NCBI GenBank assembly: GCA_049292975.1
Contig: JBATRZ010000053.1
Coordinates: forward strand, 1-23,037
DNA length: 23,037 bases
Direction: 5' to 3'
DNA from: JBGSWE01 sp049292975
Lineage (GTDB): Bacteria; Patescibacteriota; Saccharimonadia; Saccharimonadales; JACDBH01
Position numbers and translations under genes: made by a program. The notes beneath the pieces are model-generated. The model was not told where the DNA came from and searched no databases. It saw only the letters and a list, made by a program, of their open reading frames with translations. Below, piece after piece: positions 13,424 through 20,647 of this stretch. The stretch's first letter is position 1. The number at the start of each line of letters is the position of its first letter.

Positions 13424-13966
13424 CTATTGCTGTGCCTTAACATACTCGGTAATGGCTTTTGCAACTTGGCCATCTGGTTTTAGGTTCTCCCAAAACTCTA
13501 CCTCCTTGCGCTCTATGTACATGATGTCTTCGGGGCCATGCAATTCGTTTCCAAGCTTTGTGAGTGATATATTTTCAGTGTCTTCGTCGCGGAGATAGTA
13601 AATATCAGTTAGCGTTATTTGATTATCTGATATCTTAGTAATTATACCGAAATAAACTGAGCCGCTTTTCAGAAATACCGCCTGGTACTGATCTTTTTTA
13701 ATGTTGGCCTCGCCAGTGGTCTCTTTACGCTCCTCAAGCTCTTTGCTTAGCTCTGAAATTTTACTGTCTTTGCTGGCTGCGTCATTCTCAAGAGCCAAAA
13801 CTTTTTTGTTTGATTCTTTAGATTTGCTTGCCTCGGCCTGCCACAAATAGACAAAACCGCCAAGAGCAGCAATCATTACAATAAACGGGATTATTACTTT
13901 GATATTAAGTTTTTTAGTGCTTTTTACGGGTAGATTATTTATAGGAACGTTAATTTGAGGGTTCAT
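13424..13966 (-). CDS. Membrane-anchored coiled-coil protein with a C-terminal domain seen in CPR genomes
   Basis: A 180-residue protein. A short Asn/Pro-rich cytoplasmic start is followed by a membrane anchor at about residues 24-42 (VIIPFIVMIAALGGFVYLW), a coiled coil at about 46-85 (ALENDAASKDSKISELSKEL), and a C-terminal domain beginning YQAVFLKSGSVYFGIITKIS. That domain contains TLTDIYYLRD, KLGNELHGPEDIMYIERKEV and FWENLKPDGQVAKAI. I recall this domain as a recurring uncharacterised one in CPR proteins, but have not verified this. The gene is AT-rich and lies downstream of dnaJ. A CATAAT box ten bases before the ATG suggests its own leaderless transcript. Confidence 0.75.
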   Translation of the reverse strand: MNPQINVPINNLPVKSTKKLNIKVIIPFIVMIAALGGFVYLWQAEASKSKESNKKVLALENDAASKDSKISELSKELEERKETTGEANIKKDQYQAVFLKSGSVYFGIITKISDNQITLTDIYYLRDEDTENISLTKLGNELHGPEDIMYIERKEVEFWENLKPDGQVAKAITEYVKAQQ

Positions 13967-14002
13967 GCTGCCTAATATTATGAACTACTGCTGGCTGTTT
14001 TC

Positions 14003-15112
14003 CTAACGGAAGAAGCCCTTTTTGCCGCCTGGGGCGGCCTTGAACTGTTCTAGCAGGGCAACCTGTTCGCGGCTCAAATTCTGCGGGGTTTCGACGTTGA
14101 TGGTAACAATATGGGCGCCGCGGGTACTGCTGCGCAGATGCGTAACGCCGTGATTGCTCAGCTTGAAATCAGTGCCGCTCTGGGTACCGGCTGGCACCTT
14201 CATAGTAACGGGGCCGTCTACGGTAGCTACCTCGATATCAGCACCAAGGGCGGCGTCTATCATGCTGATGGTTTCTTCGGACAGGATAAGATCGCCCTCA
14301 CGCGTGAATTGCTTGTGGGCTTTGACCCGGATATTAACGTACAGGTCGCCGCGCGGCGCATTGGCCAACGCCTCGCCGTGTTCGCGCAGGCGGATGGTGG
14401 CGCCATCGTCTATACCGGCCGGAATCTTCAGCTTGACCTCTTGGTTCTTCGATTTAGTACCCTTGCCTTTACAAACCGTGCAGGCCTTATCTGGTACTTT
14501 GCCCGTGCCCTGGCAGGTCGGGCATAATACCGCCTGTTGGATATTGCCAAAGATGGTGCGCGTGACGTTCATCATTTGACCTGAGCCTTTGCAGGTGCCG
14601 CAGCTTTTCATTTCATAGCCGGGCTCGGCGGTAGTGCCCTTGCAATGCTCGCAGCTGTCTTCCATGACCATGTTCAGCTCGACCTCGGTGCCGAAGACAG
14701 CTTGCTCGAAGGTGATGACGACATCGGTCTCGACATCGCGGCCGCGCTTGGCCCGGCCGCTGGTACGCTGGCCGCCGCCGAAGAAACTGCCAAAGATGTC
14801 GCCCAAGCCTAAATCACCAAAGTCAAAGTGGACATTCTGGCCATTGCCGCCGTAGCCGCTAAAGCCGCCGAACGGATCCGTGCCTGCATTGCCGCCTACG
14901 CCGGCGTGGCCGAACTGGTCATAGCGCTGGCGCTTCTTGTCATCCTTGAGCACCTCGTAGGCTTCATTGACCTCTTTGAATTTGGCCTCGTTGCCGCCCT
15001 CTTTGTCGGGGTGGTACTCTATGGCTTTCTTGCGGAAGGCCTTCTTAATCTCATCAGCCGAAGCGCCCTTGGAGACACCTAAGACTTCGTAATAGTCGCG
15101 TTTTTCACTCAT
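14003..15112 (-). CDS. dnaJ: Chaperone protein DnaJ (Hsp40)
   Basis: A 369-residue type I DnaJ, the co-chaperone that delivers substrates to DnaK and stimulates its ATPase. The J domain (residues 1-70) has the essential HPD motif in YHPDKEGG. A Gly/Phe-rich linker follows (FGGFSGYGGNGQNVHFDFGD). The zinc-binding region has four CxxCxGxG-type repeats: CEHCKGTTAEPG, CGTCKGSG, CPTCQGTG and CTVCKGKG; the first is altered at its last glycines, as is common. The C-terminal substrate domains are complete. It has its own CIRCE operator at 15130-15156, and a -10-like TAAACT (15132-15127) sits 14 bases before the ATG, so HrcA should control it separately from dnaK. Confidence 0.97.
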   Translation of the reverse strand: MSEKRDYYEVLGVSKGASADEIKKAFRKKAIEYHPDKEGGNEAKFKEVNEAYEVLKDDKKRQRYDQFGHAGVGGNAGTDPFGGFSGYGGNGQNVHFDFGDLGLGDIFGSFFGGGQRTSGRAKRGRDVETDVVITFEQAVFGTEVELNMVMEDSCEHCKGTTAEPGYEMKSCGTCKGSGQMMNVTRTIFGNIQQAVLCPTCQGTGKVPDKACTVCKGKGTKSKNQEVKLKIPAGIDDGATIRLREHGEALANAPRGDLYVNIRVKAHKQFTREGDLILSEETISMIDAALGADIEVATVDGPVTMKVPAGTQSGTDFKLSNHGVTHLRSSTRGAHIVTINVETPQNLSREQVALLEQFKAAPGGKKGFFR

Positions 15113-15129
15113 AAATCAATACAACTAGT

Positions 15130-15156
15130 TTAGCACTTTGTGCCCTAGAGTGCTAG
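15130..15156 (-). promoter_or_regulatory. CIRCE operator of dnaJ (two mismatches)
   Basis: TTAGCACTT-N9-GAGTGCTAG, compared with the consensus TTAGCACTC-N9-GAGTGCTAA. The spacer is exactly nine bases. It lies 17 bases upstream of the dnaJ ATG and overlaps the probable -10 box. Confidence 0.85.
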
Positions 15157-15164
15157 CAATTGGC

Positions 15165-15200
15165 GCCATGCAGTACAAGCCCGTTTGCCGTCTGCATGGC
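15165..15200. terminator. Hairpin between dnaK and dnaJ
   Basis: GCCATGCAG (15165-15173) pairs perfectly with CTGCATGGC (15192-15200) around an 18-base loop. It lies between the dnaK stop and the dnaJ CIRCE, where a terminator is expected, but no U-tract follows. Confidence 0.5.
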
Positions 15201-15253
15201 CGATGACAAGCCCGGTGTTTTCTTCGCTGGCCCCTTAATGCGGCCCGGATATA

Positions 15254-17185
15254 CTATTTATCCTTGGCTTCGTCTACGACTTCGCCTTCTACCGGCTCGT
15301 CTTTGCTTGCCCCGTCAGGATTTTTCGAATTCTTATCGGGGTCTGCGTCTTGGTTCTTACTTTCATCTTTGGCCGCTTGCTCGTACATCCGAGCACCGAT
15401 AGGCATCAGCTTATCACTGAGTTCCTTGCCCGCGGCTTCCAGCGCGGCGGAGTCTGCAGCTTCGTCTGTGCTCACCTTTTTGGCAGCTTCGACAGCTTCG
15501 TCCAGAGTTTTTACATCTTCTTCGGAAATTTTGTCCTTGTTATCGGTTTTTAGTTTCTCGGCCTGGTAGATGGCGCTATCCAGTTGGTTGCGGGCATCTA
15601 CAGCCTCGCGCTTCTTCTTGTCTGCCTCGGCATTGGCTTCGGCGTCCTTGGCCATCTTTTCGACTTCGTCTTTGCTTAGGCCCGATGAGCCCTGGATGGT
15701 GATGCTTTGCTCTTTGCCAGTGCCTTTGTCTTTGGCGGTAACGTTCAGGATACCGTTAGCGTCCAGATTGAAGGCTACTTCGATCTGCGGTACACCGCGC
15801 GGAGCTGGCGGAATACCGTCCAGCACAAAGCGGCCCAGACTCTTGTTGTCGGCGGCAAATTCGCGCTCGCCCTGCAAGACATGGATTTCTACTTGGTTCT
15901 GATTATCAGCTGCAGTAGAGAACACCTCTGACTTGCTGGTAGGGATGGTGGTATTGCGCTCAATCAGCTTGGTGCTGACAGCGCCCATGGTCTCGATACC
16001 AAGGCTTAGCGGCGTGACATCCAGCAGCAGCACGTCCTTGACATCGCCCTGCAGCACACCGCCCTGAATAGCCGCGCCAATAGCGACAACTTCGTCAGGA
16101 TTAACACCTTTCATCGGATCTTTTCCAAAGATCTTTTTGACCTGTTCGACAACAGACGGCATGCGGGTCATGCCGCCCACCAGTACCACTGCGTCAATAT
16201 CGGACGTGCTGAGGCCAGCATCCTTAAGAGCCTTCTCGCATGGCTCGCCCGTCTTGGTGATGAGGTCGCCGACCAGGCTCTCTAACTTGGCCCGTGACAG
16301 CTTGTGCTCGAAGTGCTTGGGGCCATCGGCATCGGCGGTCAAAAACGGCAGGTTGATATTGACCTCGTTGGCGGTAGACAGCTCAATCTTGGCCTTCTCG
16401 GCCTCATCGCGCAAGCGCTGCATGGCAGCGTTGTCACCGGTTATATCCAGGCCGTGTTCTTTCTTGAACTCGTCAGCGAAATAATTAACAATAACGCGGT
16501 CAAAGTCGGCACCGCCCAGGTGCGTATCGCCGTTGGTGCTCTTTACTTCAAAGACACCGTCGCCCAATTCCAGGATGGAGACATCAAAGGTACCGCCGCC
16601 AAGGTCGTAGACGGCAATCTTTTCGTCACGCTTGCTGCCCTTGTCCAGGCCATAAGCCAATGCGGCGGCAGTTGGCTCGTTTATGATGCGCTTGACCTCG
16701 AGGCCGGCAATCTTGCCGGCATCTTTGGTAGCCTGGCGCTGTGAGTCATCAAAGTATGCCGGCACGGTAATGACGGCTTCGGTAACGGGCTGGCCCAGGA
16801 AGCTCTCGGCATCGGCCTTGAGCTTGCCCAGAATCATGGCGCTGATCTCTTCTGGTGAATATTCCTTGTCGCCCATCTTCACCTTGACGTGGTTGCCGGA
16901 CTTTACAATTTCGTAGCCCATCAGCTTGAGATCACGCTGGACCTCTTTGTCCGTAAAGCTGCGGCCAATCAGACGCTTGACTTCATAGATGGTGTTCTTA
17001 GGGTTGGTAACCTGTTGGCGGCGGGCCAGCTGGCCTACCAGACGCTCGCCGTTCTTATTGACAGCCACGACCGAAGGGGTAGTGCGGGCGCCCTCTGAGT
17101 TAGTGATAATCTCGGCCTTGCCGGACTGCATGGCAGCCATGGCGCTGTTGGTGGTACCTAAGTCTATACCAATGATTTTACCCAT
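15254..17185 (-). CDS. dnaK: Chaperone protein DnaK (Hsp70)
   Basis: A 643-residue Hsp70. The nucleotide-binding domain shows IIGIDLGTTNSAMA, AVITVPAYFDDSQRQATKDA, INEPTAAALAYGLDK and IAVYDLGGGTFDVSIL. Then come VVLVGGMTRMPSVV, the interdomain linker region VLLLDVTPLSLGIET, and the substrate-binding domain and lid. The tail is acidic (EPVEGEVVDEAKDK). I place the start at MGKIIGIDLG (17185), five codons inside the longest frame, as in all homologues. The leader of about 150 bases contains two hairpins, and a perfect CIRCE overlaps the promoter at 17341-17385. HrcA repression under normal conditions and induction by heat are expected. Confidence 0.98.
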   Translation of the reverse strand: MGKIIGIDLGTTNSAMAAMQSGKAEIITNSEGARTTPSVVAVNKNGERLVGQLARRQQVTNPKNTIYEVKRLIGRSFTDKEVQRDLKLMGYEIVKSGNHVKVKMGDKEYSPEEISAMILGKLKADAESFLGQPVTEAVITVPAYFDDSQRQATKDAGKIAGLEVKRIINEPTAAALAYGLDKGSKRDEKIAVYDLGGGTFDVSILELGDGVFEVKSTNGDTHLGGADFDRVIVNYFADEFKKEHGLDITGDNAAMQRLRDEAEKAKIELSTANEVNINLPFLTADADGPKHFEHKLSRAKLESLVGDLITKTGEPCEKALKDAGLSTSDIDAVVLVGGMTRMPSVVEQVKKIFGKDPMKGVNPDEVVAIGAAIQGGVLQGDVKDVLLLDVTPLSLGIETMGAVSTKLIERNTTIPTSKSEVFSTAADNQNQVEIHVLQGEREFAADNKSLGRFVLDGIPPAPRGVPQIEVAFNLDANGILNVTAKDKGTGKEQSITIQGSSGLSKDEVEKMAKDAEANAEADKKKREAVDARNQLDSAIYQAEKLKTDNKDKISEEDVKTLDEAVEAAKKVSTDEAADSAALEAAGKELSDKLMPIGARMYEQAAKDESKNQDADPDKNSKNPDGASKDEPVEGEVVDEAKDK

Positions 17186-17202
17186 ATCTTGACGCTTCAC
17201 TT

Positions 17203-17281
17203 ATGAGACAAACCTACGGTTTTTCTCATCGCGCGGGGCGCAGGCAGAGCCTGACGCTCTGGCTGCTCTTTTCCCTGCGCG
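17203..17281 (-). promoter_or_regulatory. Two consecutive hairpins in the dnaK 5' leader
   Basis: The proximal hairpin is ATGAGA-C-AAACC / GGTTT-T-TCTCAT (17203-17229, loop TAC). The distal one has an outer stem CGCGCGGGG/CCCTGCGCG (17230-17238/17273-17281, one wobble on the plus strand) and an inner stem GCAG-G-CAGAGC / GCTCTG-G-CTGC (17240-17250/17256-17266). The proximal stem ends about 17 bases before the dnaK ATG. Possible roles are transcript stability, a temperature-sensitive switch or attenuation. Confidence 0.5.
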
Positions 17282-17340
17282 GGAATGGAAGCTCTCCTTT
17301 CTTTATTAGCTAGCAAAGTACACATTAGAGTGCTAAATAC

Positions 17341-17369
17341 ATGCTAGCATAAATAAAATTAGCACTCAA
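17341..17369 (-). promoter_or_regulatory. Probable dnaK promoter
   Basis: Minus strand: TTGAGT (17369-17364, inside the CIRCE), 17-base spacer, extended -10 TATGC-TAGCAT (17346-17341). The start would be near 17334. Confidence 0.6.
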
Positions 17370-17385
17370 GCACTATGAGTGCTAA
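17359..17385 (-). promoter_or_regulatory. CIRCE operator of dnaK (perfect consensus)
   Basis: TTAGCACTC-N9-GAGTGCTAA with both arms exact. It overlaps the predicted -35 box. A lone half-site, GAGTGCTAA, occurs again at 17328-17336 near the predicted transcription start. Confidence 0.97.
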
Positions 17386-17411
17386 TTTTCCAGTTTTCTT
17401 AGGTTTTTTGT

Positions 17412-17756
17412 TTAATTGTCTGGCGCGCGCATCAGACGGGCCTGATGAATACGCTCTGCTACATGGGCTATGAAAGACTGGTCAAAAGTAAGTGCCTTTA
17501 CGCCGCCTTCAAGGTACGCATTATAATCATCAATTGAAAGCATTAACCCCTCTTGGCGGTGGCGTAAGATAACATCCGGGCTGACCCCGGCCGCAACCAC
17601 GATTAGCTCGAAGCCTTGGGCGCGGCTTAACCCGGCATCTTCGGCATCTTCGGCATCTACGGGTGCAGGAAAGGCATGGTCAAGAAAATGAATACGGCGG
17701 AAAGCCTCAACCAGACCGGCATCATAATTAACAGGGGTGGGTTCTGTGTTGCTCAT
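17412..17756 (-). CDS. orf114: small protein of unknown function inside the heat-shock cluster
   Basis: A 114-residue, acidic, soluble-looking protein that I do not recognise. It lies between grpE and the dnaK operator. The segment FRRIHFLDHAF and the later DVILRHRQEGLMLSI resemble FAEAFWLDQAF and DYILRARKAGALSLF in the 73-residue protein encoded between hrcA and grpE, so the two are probably diverged paralogues. A nine-base unit repeated about three times (17633-17659) encodes the repeated AED. Its promoter is a perfect TTGACA-N17-TATAAT ending eight bases before the ATG, with no CIRCE, so it is likely expressed constitutively from a leaderless mRNA. A chaperone-related role is only suggested by location. 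Confidence 0.75.
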   Translation of the reverse strand: MSNTEPTPVNYDAGLVEAFRRIHFLDHAFPAPVDAEDAEDAGLSRAQGFELIVVAAGVSPDVILRHRQEGLMLSIDDYNAYLEGGVKALTFDQSFIAHVAERIHQARLMRAPDN

Positions 17757-17764
17757 ATATTCTC

Positions 17765-17793
17765 ATTATACCACTAATGCTTACCTGTGTCAA
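17765..17793 (-). promoter_or_regulatory. Consensus sigma-A promoter of orf114
   Basis: Minus strand: TTGACA (17793-17788), 17-base spacer, TATAAT (17770-17765), preceded by TGG. A second TTGACA lies six bases further upstream. The gap to the ATG at 17756 is eight bases. This is the best consensus match in the window. Confidence 0.9.
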
Positions 17794-17898
17794 TGTCAAA
17801 CTGCTTCAGATTTTCCACACCAGAATTGTTTGAATCACCGAAGTTATATTGCGAAAAAACATTAATTCTTGTGCCAACGGGTTTATCGTACCCCTGGA

Positions 17899-18366
17899 TT
17901 ATCCTCGCACCCGGACCATGGCGTGGCGGATAACTTCGCCGCCCAAGACGTATCCGGCCTGGAGCTCTTCGCTCACCACTTCATCGCCTTCGCCTTCTTC
18001 ATGGCTGACGGCTTCGTGAAAATGCGGGTCAAATGGCTCATTGACGGTCTTGATACGTTCTACTCCAAGCCTGGCCAGCGTGTCCTCGAACTGCTTGACG
18101 ACACCTTTGACACCTTTAATGTAATCATTGCCCTCTAACTCTTTGGGGACATGCTTAAGCGCGCGCTCATAGTTGTCTATAACGGGCAGCAGCTCTTTGA
18201 CTACCGACGCTTTGTAGAAAGAGCCGAGCTTAACACGCTCTTCCTCTGAACGGCGGCGCACGTTCATAGCATCGGCGCGCTCGCGCTGCAAGGCTTCGGT
18301 GAGCTGGGCGATCTCGGCGGCCAGATCTTCGGCAAGCTGTTGTTGGTCGTGCTGCTTCTTGGTCAT
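17899..18366 (-). CDS. grpE: Nucleotide exchange factor GrpE
   Basis: A 155-residue GrpE, which releases ADP from DnaK. A long N-terminal coiled coil (about residues 5-60, Gln/Glu-rich) is followed by LLPVIDNYERALKHVP, the segment GVVKQFEDTLARLGVERI, and the C-terminal beta domain with FDPHFHEAVSHEEGEGDEVV and LQAGYVLGGEVIRHAMVRV, all typical. Its ATG overlaps the stop of the 73-residue ORF by four bases (ATGA), and that ORF in turn overlaps hrcA, giving one hrcA-orf73-grpE transcript under the CIRCE at 19294-19320. Length is on the short side but complete. Confidence 0.97.
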   Translation of the reverse strand: MTKKQHDQQQLAEDLAAEIAQLTEALQRERADAMNVRRRSEEERVKLGSFYKASVVKELLPVIDNYERALKHVPKELEGNDYIKGVKGVVKQFEDTLARLGVERIKTVNEPFDPHFHEAVSHEEGEGDEVVSEELQAGYVLGGEVIRHAMVRVRG

Positions 18367-18584
18367 AAGGGGCTTATTCCATTTGTGAACAGTGATAAGG
18401 CACCCGCTTTGCGGGCACGCAGAATGTAGTCTTCATGCAGGCCGTCCTCCTGGCAAATCTTATGCAAGTCTACCACGGCCGGGCTGGAATCCTCTTCACC
18501 AAAGGCTTGGTCCAACCAAAAAGCTTCGGCAAAATCATCCGCTAAACGCTGGAAGAGCTTGGTTTCAAACGGGTTATCAGACAT
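18363..18584 (-). CDS. orf73: small protein coupled between hrcA and grpE
   Basis: A 73-residue acidic protein, not recognised. It overlaps the hrcA stop by eight bases and the grpE start by four, and has a strong AGGAGG ribosome site six bases before its ATG, so it is very likely translated. The core FAEAFWLDQAF, then DGLHEDYILRARKAGALSLF, matches a similar pattern in orf114 (17412-17756); the shared core is LD-x-AF, then D-x-ILR-x-R-x-x-G-x-x-LS. It lacks the Cys or His pairs expected for a zinc site. Expression from the HrcA-controlled transcript is expected. It might modulate HrcA, GrpE or DnaK, but nothing in the sequence proves this. Confidence 0.75.
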   Translation of the reverse strand: MSDNPFETKLFQRLADDFAEAFWLDQAFGEEDSSPAVVDLHKICQEDGLHEDYILRARKAGALSLFTNGISPL

Positions 18585-19281
18585 ACATCGCCTCCTCTAG
18601 CACGCGGCCGGCATGAGCTACCAGGCCCGTGACATCACGGTAGCTCTGGCGGGTGGGGCCAAGTACGCCGATATAGCTGCGGTCTGAGTACGGTGAACGG
18701 AAGCGGCTGATGATAAGCGAGCAGCCGGCGCCGCGGCCGATGGGGTTCTCGCGGCCGATATAAACGCTGAGCGGGTCGTTTGGAGCAGTCTCACGCAGCC
18801 ATGGCTCGAGGTTATCAAGCAAGCGGGCGACTTCTTGCACCTGGCTGGGATGCACGAATTCGGGCTGGCCGAACAGGTTGCCCAATCCCGCCATGTACAG
18901 CTGATCGCCGATGGTAGCCAGGCCGAGATTGTGGGTCAGCTCAACCAGCGTATCAACAGCGTTACGGATAGTTCGCTCCGAATTGCCGCCGTGCAGGACA
19001 CGAGTGGCGATGGCTTTTTCGCCACGGCGTTCATCGGCCGATGGCGTCTGTTCTGAGATGTGATTAACATAAAAGCGGTAGCCTTTGTCAGACGGCACCC
19101 GGCCGGCGCTGGTGTGCGGCTGGCTGATGTAGCCCAGACGCTCCAGTTCGGCCATCTCGGCACGAATAGTCGCACTCGAGACACCGAACAACTTGGCTAG
19201 CAGATTGCTGCCGACAGGGCTGGCGACTTCGGCGTACTGCTCCACAATGGCAAGTAATATGGCTTGCTGGCGGGTAGTCAT
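18577..19281 (-). CDS. hrcA: Heat-inducible transcription repressor HrcA (short form)
   Basis: HrcA binds CIRCE and represses chaperone genes; its folding depends on chaperones, which links repression to protein damage. The N-terminal winged helix is clear: RQQAILLAIVEQYAEVASPVGS, then LFGVSSATIRAEMAELERLGYISQPHTSAGRVPSDKGYRFYV. The C-terminal part includes IGRENPIGRGAGCSLIISRF and SYIGVLGPTRQSYRDVTGLV. At 234 residues it is well short of the roughly 340 of Bacillus-type HrcA, with the loss in the middle. The CIRCE at 19294-19320 overlaps its -10 box, so it represses itself. The ATG lies nine bases from that box, suggesting a leaderless message. Confidence 0.95.
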   Translation of the reverse strand: MTTRQQAILLAIVEQYAEVASPVGSNLLAKLFGVSSATIRAEMAELERLGYISQPHTSAGRVPSDKGYRFYVNHISEQTPSADERRGEKAIATRVLHGGNSERTIRNAVDTLVELTHNLGLATIGDQLYMAGLGNLFGQPEFVHPSQVQEVARLLDNLEPWLRETAPNDPLSVYIGRENPIGRGAGCSLIISRFRSPYSDRSYIGVLGPTRQSYRDVTGLVAHAGRVLEEAMYV

Positions 19282-19293
19282 GATACCGCTATT

Positions 19294-19320
19294 TTAGCAC
19301 TCAAAGACGCTGATTGCTAA
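19294..19320 (-). promoter_or_regulatory. CIRCE operator of hrcA-orf73-grpE (one mismatch)
   Basis: TTAGCACTC-N9-GATTGCTAA, one mismatch from consensus. On the minus strand TAAAAT (19296-19291) overlaps the left arm and lies nine bases before the hrcA ATG. Confidence 0.93.
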
Positions 19321-19392
19321 TAGGAAAACTATTCGCAGCCCATTCGTGCGCGAATGCACAGACGAATGGGACCTCTGGATAGGTTTTCCTAT
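19320..19392. repeat. Nested inverted repeat upstream of the hrcA operator
   Basis: The outer stem ATAGGAAAAC (19320-19329) pairs with GTTTTCCTAT (19383-19392); the inner stem CCCATTCGT (19339-19347) pairs with ACGAATGGG (19362-19370). An alternative hairpin, CATTCG/CGAATG (19341-19346/19351-19356), excludes the inner stem. It lies after the 19484-19804 gene and touches the CIRCE. Terminator or regulatory function is open. The remainder of the gap (19393-19483) shows nothing definite. Confidence 0.6.
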
Positions 19393-19483
19393 CGCGCAGG
19401 TAAATCAAAGATTTGTCCGGCTGTCCTTTCCAAAAAAGTAGATACAAATAAAACCGTAGTGAATCCGGATTATATTTGTGCTT

Positions 19484-19804
19484 TTATTGGCCTGCTGGAG
19501 CGCGGAATTCTATGTAGCTATCTTCGCTGGCCGTCAGATCGCCTTTGATTATCTTCACCAGTTCCGGATTAATAACCTGGCCCGCCTCGGCCTCGGCGGA
19601 TATGCGGTCAGTATCGGCAATGGATTGGTCTATAGCTTTGGGTATGAATGCTGCCACAAGCAATAGGGCGCTGGCAAACAGCGCAACTAGAGCGAGCCGG
19701 TTGCGGCCTACGACATCTTCGTAGTGCAGTTCGAAACCGCCGGTGACTGCTTGGGCCCCATGTTTGTCTTCGCGGCGTTTGTAGCCACGCCTAAGGATAG
19801 GCAT
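19484..19804 (-). CDS. Small single-pass membrane protein of unknown function
   Basis: A 106-residue protein starting MPILRRGYKRREDK. It has a basic cytoplasmic N-terminus of about 35 residues, one membrane segment at about 37-55 (LALVALFASALLLVAAFIP) and an acidic outer tail that ends SYIEFRAPAGQ. No family is recognised. A TATAAT box at 19816-19811 lies six bases before the ATG, inside the 25-base gap after the first guanylate-kinase-like gene, so it may have its own leaderless transcript besides readthrough. A TTG at 19819 would add five residues. Confidence 0.65.
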   Translation of the reverse strand: MPILRRGYKRREDKHGAQAVTGGFELHYEDVVGRNRLALVALFASALLLVAAFIPKAIDQSIADTDRISAEAEAGQVINPELVKIIKGDLTASEDSYIEFRAPAGQ

Positions 19805-19829
19805 GAGCGTATTATACAATATCAGCGCT

Positions 19830-20576
19830 TCAGGCGGCCTGTTCGAAAAAGTCCTGGATCTGCGCCATTAACAAACCGGCGTGTTCGCGGCCGTGACGCT
19901 GCTTTTCCTCATCTGGGGTGCGGCCATGTGCAAGTTCGTCAATTGCCTCTGAAGCCTCATTAATCTCGTTGTTGATAACGAACTGGAAATAATCGGCGCC
20001 TAAACCAAAGGCAATTTCGCGGTGAGCGCTGCGCAGGCGGCGGCGAAACTCCTGGTGGTCCATCTGGCCGCGGCTATTCAGCCGCTGCATCCATATATCG
20101 AACGCCGGCGGCAGCAAGAAAACGAACAACGCGCCCGGCAGATAGCCGTGCACGTGGTCTGCGCCGTCTATATCTATCTCGGCCAGGGCAATCTTGCCGG
20201 CGCCGCGGGCCGTGCGCAGCTCTTCCATGCTAGTACCGGATACCTGTTGCTCATGGATGATGGCAGCTTCGAGATACTCGCCGTTCTTGAGCCCGTTGAG
20301 CATGTTGGCCTCGGTGTCAAACCAATATTCAACACCATCCCGTTCCCAGACGCCGTTGTTTTGGCGCGGATGGCGGGTGGTATTAGAGACTATGAAATGA
20401 TAGTTGCCGGTCTTTTGCAGTATGCCTACGGCTGTGTTGCGGCCGGCGGCGGTGGGGCCGACCAACAGCACCATGGGCGTGTCTTCCATGAGGCGGATAT
20501 TTTGCTCGCTGGGACGGTAGTGCTCTAAAACTACAGCAAAATCGTCCAAGCGCTCCAGCCGGTTTTGTTTTTTCAT
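19830..20576 (-). CDS. Guanylate-kinase-like protein with a degenerate P-loop
   Basis: A 248-residue protein with the guanylate kinase fold: LLVGPTAAGRNTAVGILQKT, the GMP-binding-type segment IVSNTTRHPRQNNGV, then GEYLEAAIIHEQQVSGTSME, IALAEIDIDGADHVHGYLPG and LFVFLLPP. The P-loop lacks the usual lysine and Ser/Thr (GPTAAGRN instead of GxxxxGK[ST]), so ATP binding may be weak or lost. An extra N-terminal region of about 30 residues (LEHYRPSEQNIRLMED) is shared in outline with its neighbour at 20836-21528. TATAAT lies six bases before the ATG. It could be a pseudokinase-like regulator or a diverged nucleotide kinase. Confidence 0.8.
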   Translation of the reverse strand: MKKQNRLERLDDFAVVLEHYRPSEQNIRLMEDTPMVLLVGPTAAGRNTAVGILQKTGNYHFIVSNTTRHPRQNNGVWERDGVEYWFDTEANMLNGLKNGEYLEAAIIHEQQVSGTSMEELRTARGAGKIALAEIDIDGADHVHGYLPGALFVFLLPPAFDIWMQRLNSRGQMDHQEFRRRLRSAHREIAFGLGADYFQFVINNEINEASEAIDELAHGRTPDEEKQRHGREHAGLLMAQIQDFFEQAA

Positions 20577-20582
20577 GTATAG

Positions 20583-20588
20583 ATTATA
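20583..20588 (-). promoter_or_regulatory. -10 box of the 19830-20576 gene
   Basis: TATAAT on the minus strand ends six bases before the ATG at 20576. A small hairpin ACAGC/GCTGT (20609-20622) with a U-rich minus-strand tail lies just upstream. Confidence 0.5.
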
Positions 20589-20647
20589 TCTGTTAATAAG
20601 AATAAATAACAGCTTTAGCTGTATCCGCTTTTTTTAGAAAGAGCAGT

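Noticed and set aside
14111..14579. Long plus-strand frames opposite dnaJ
   Set aside because: They are antisense frames of a strongly coding GC-rich gene and show no family motif or ribosome site.
17328..17336. Second complete CIRCE near the dnaK start
   Set aside because: Only one arm (GAGTGCTAA) is present; the partner arm at the right spacing does not match.
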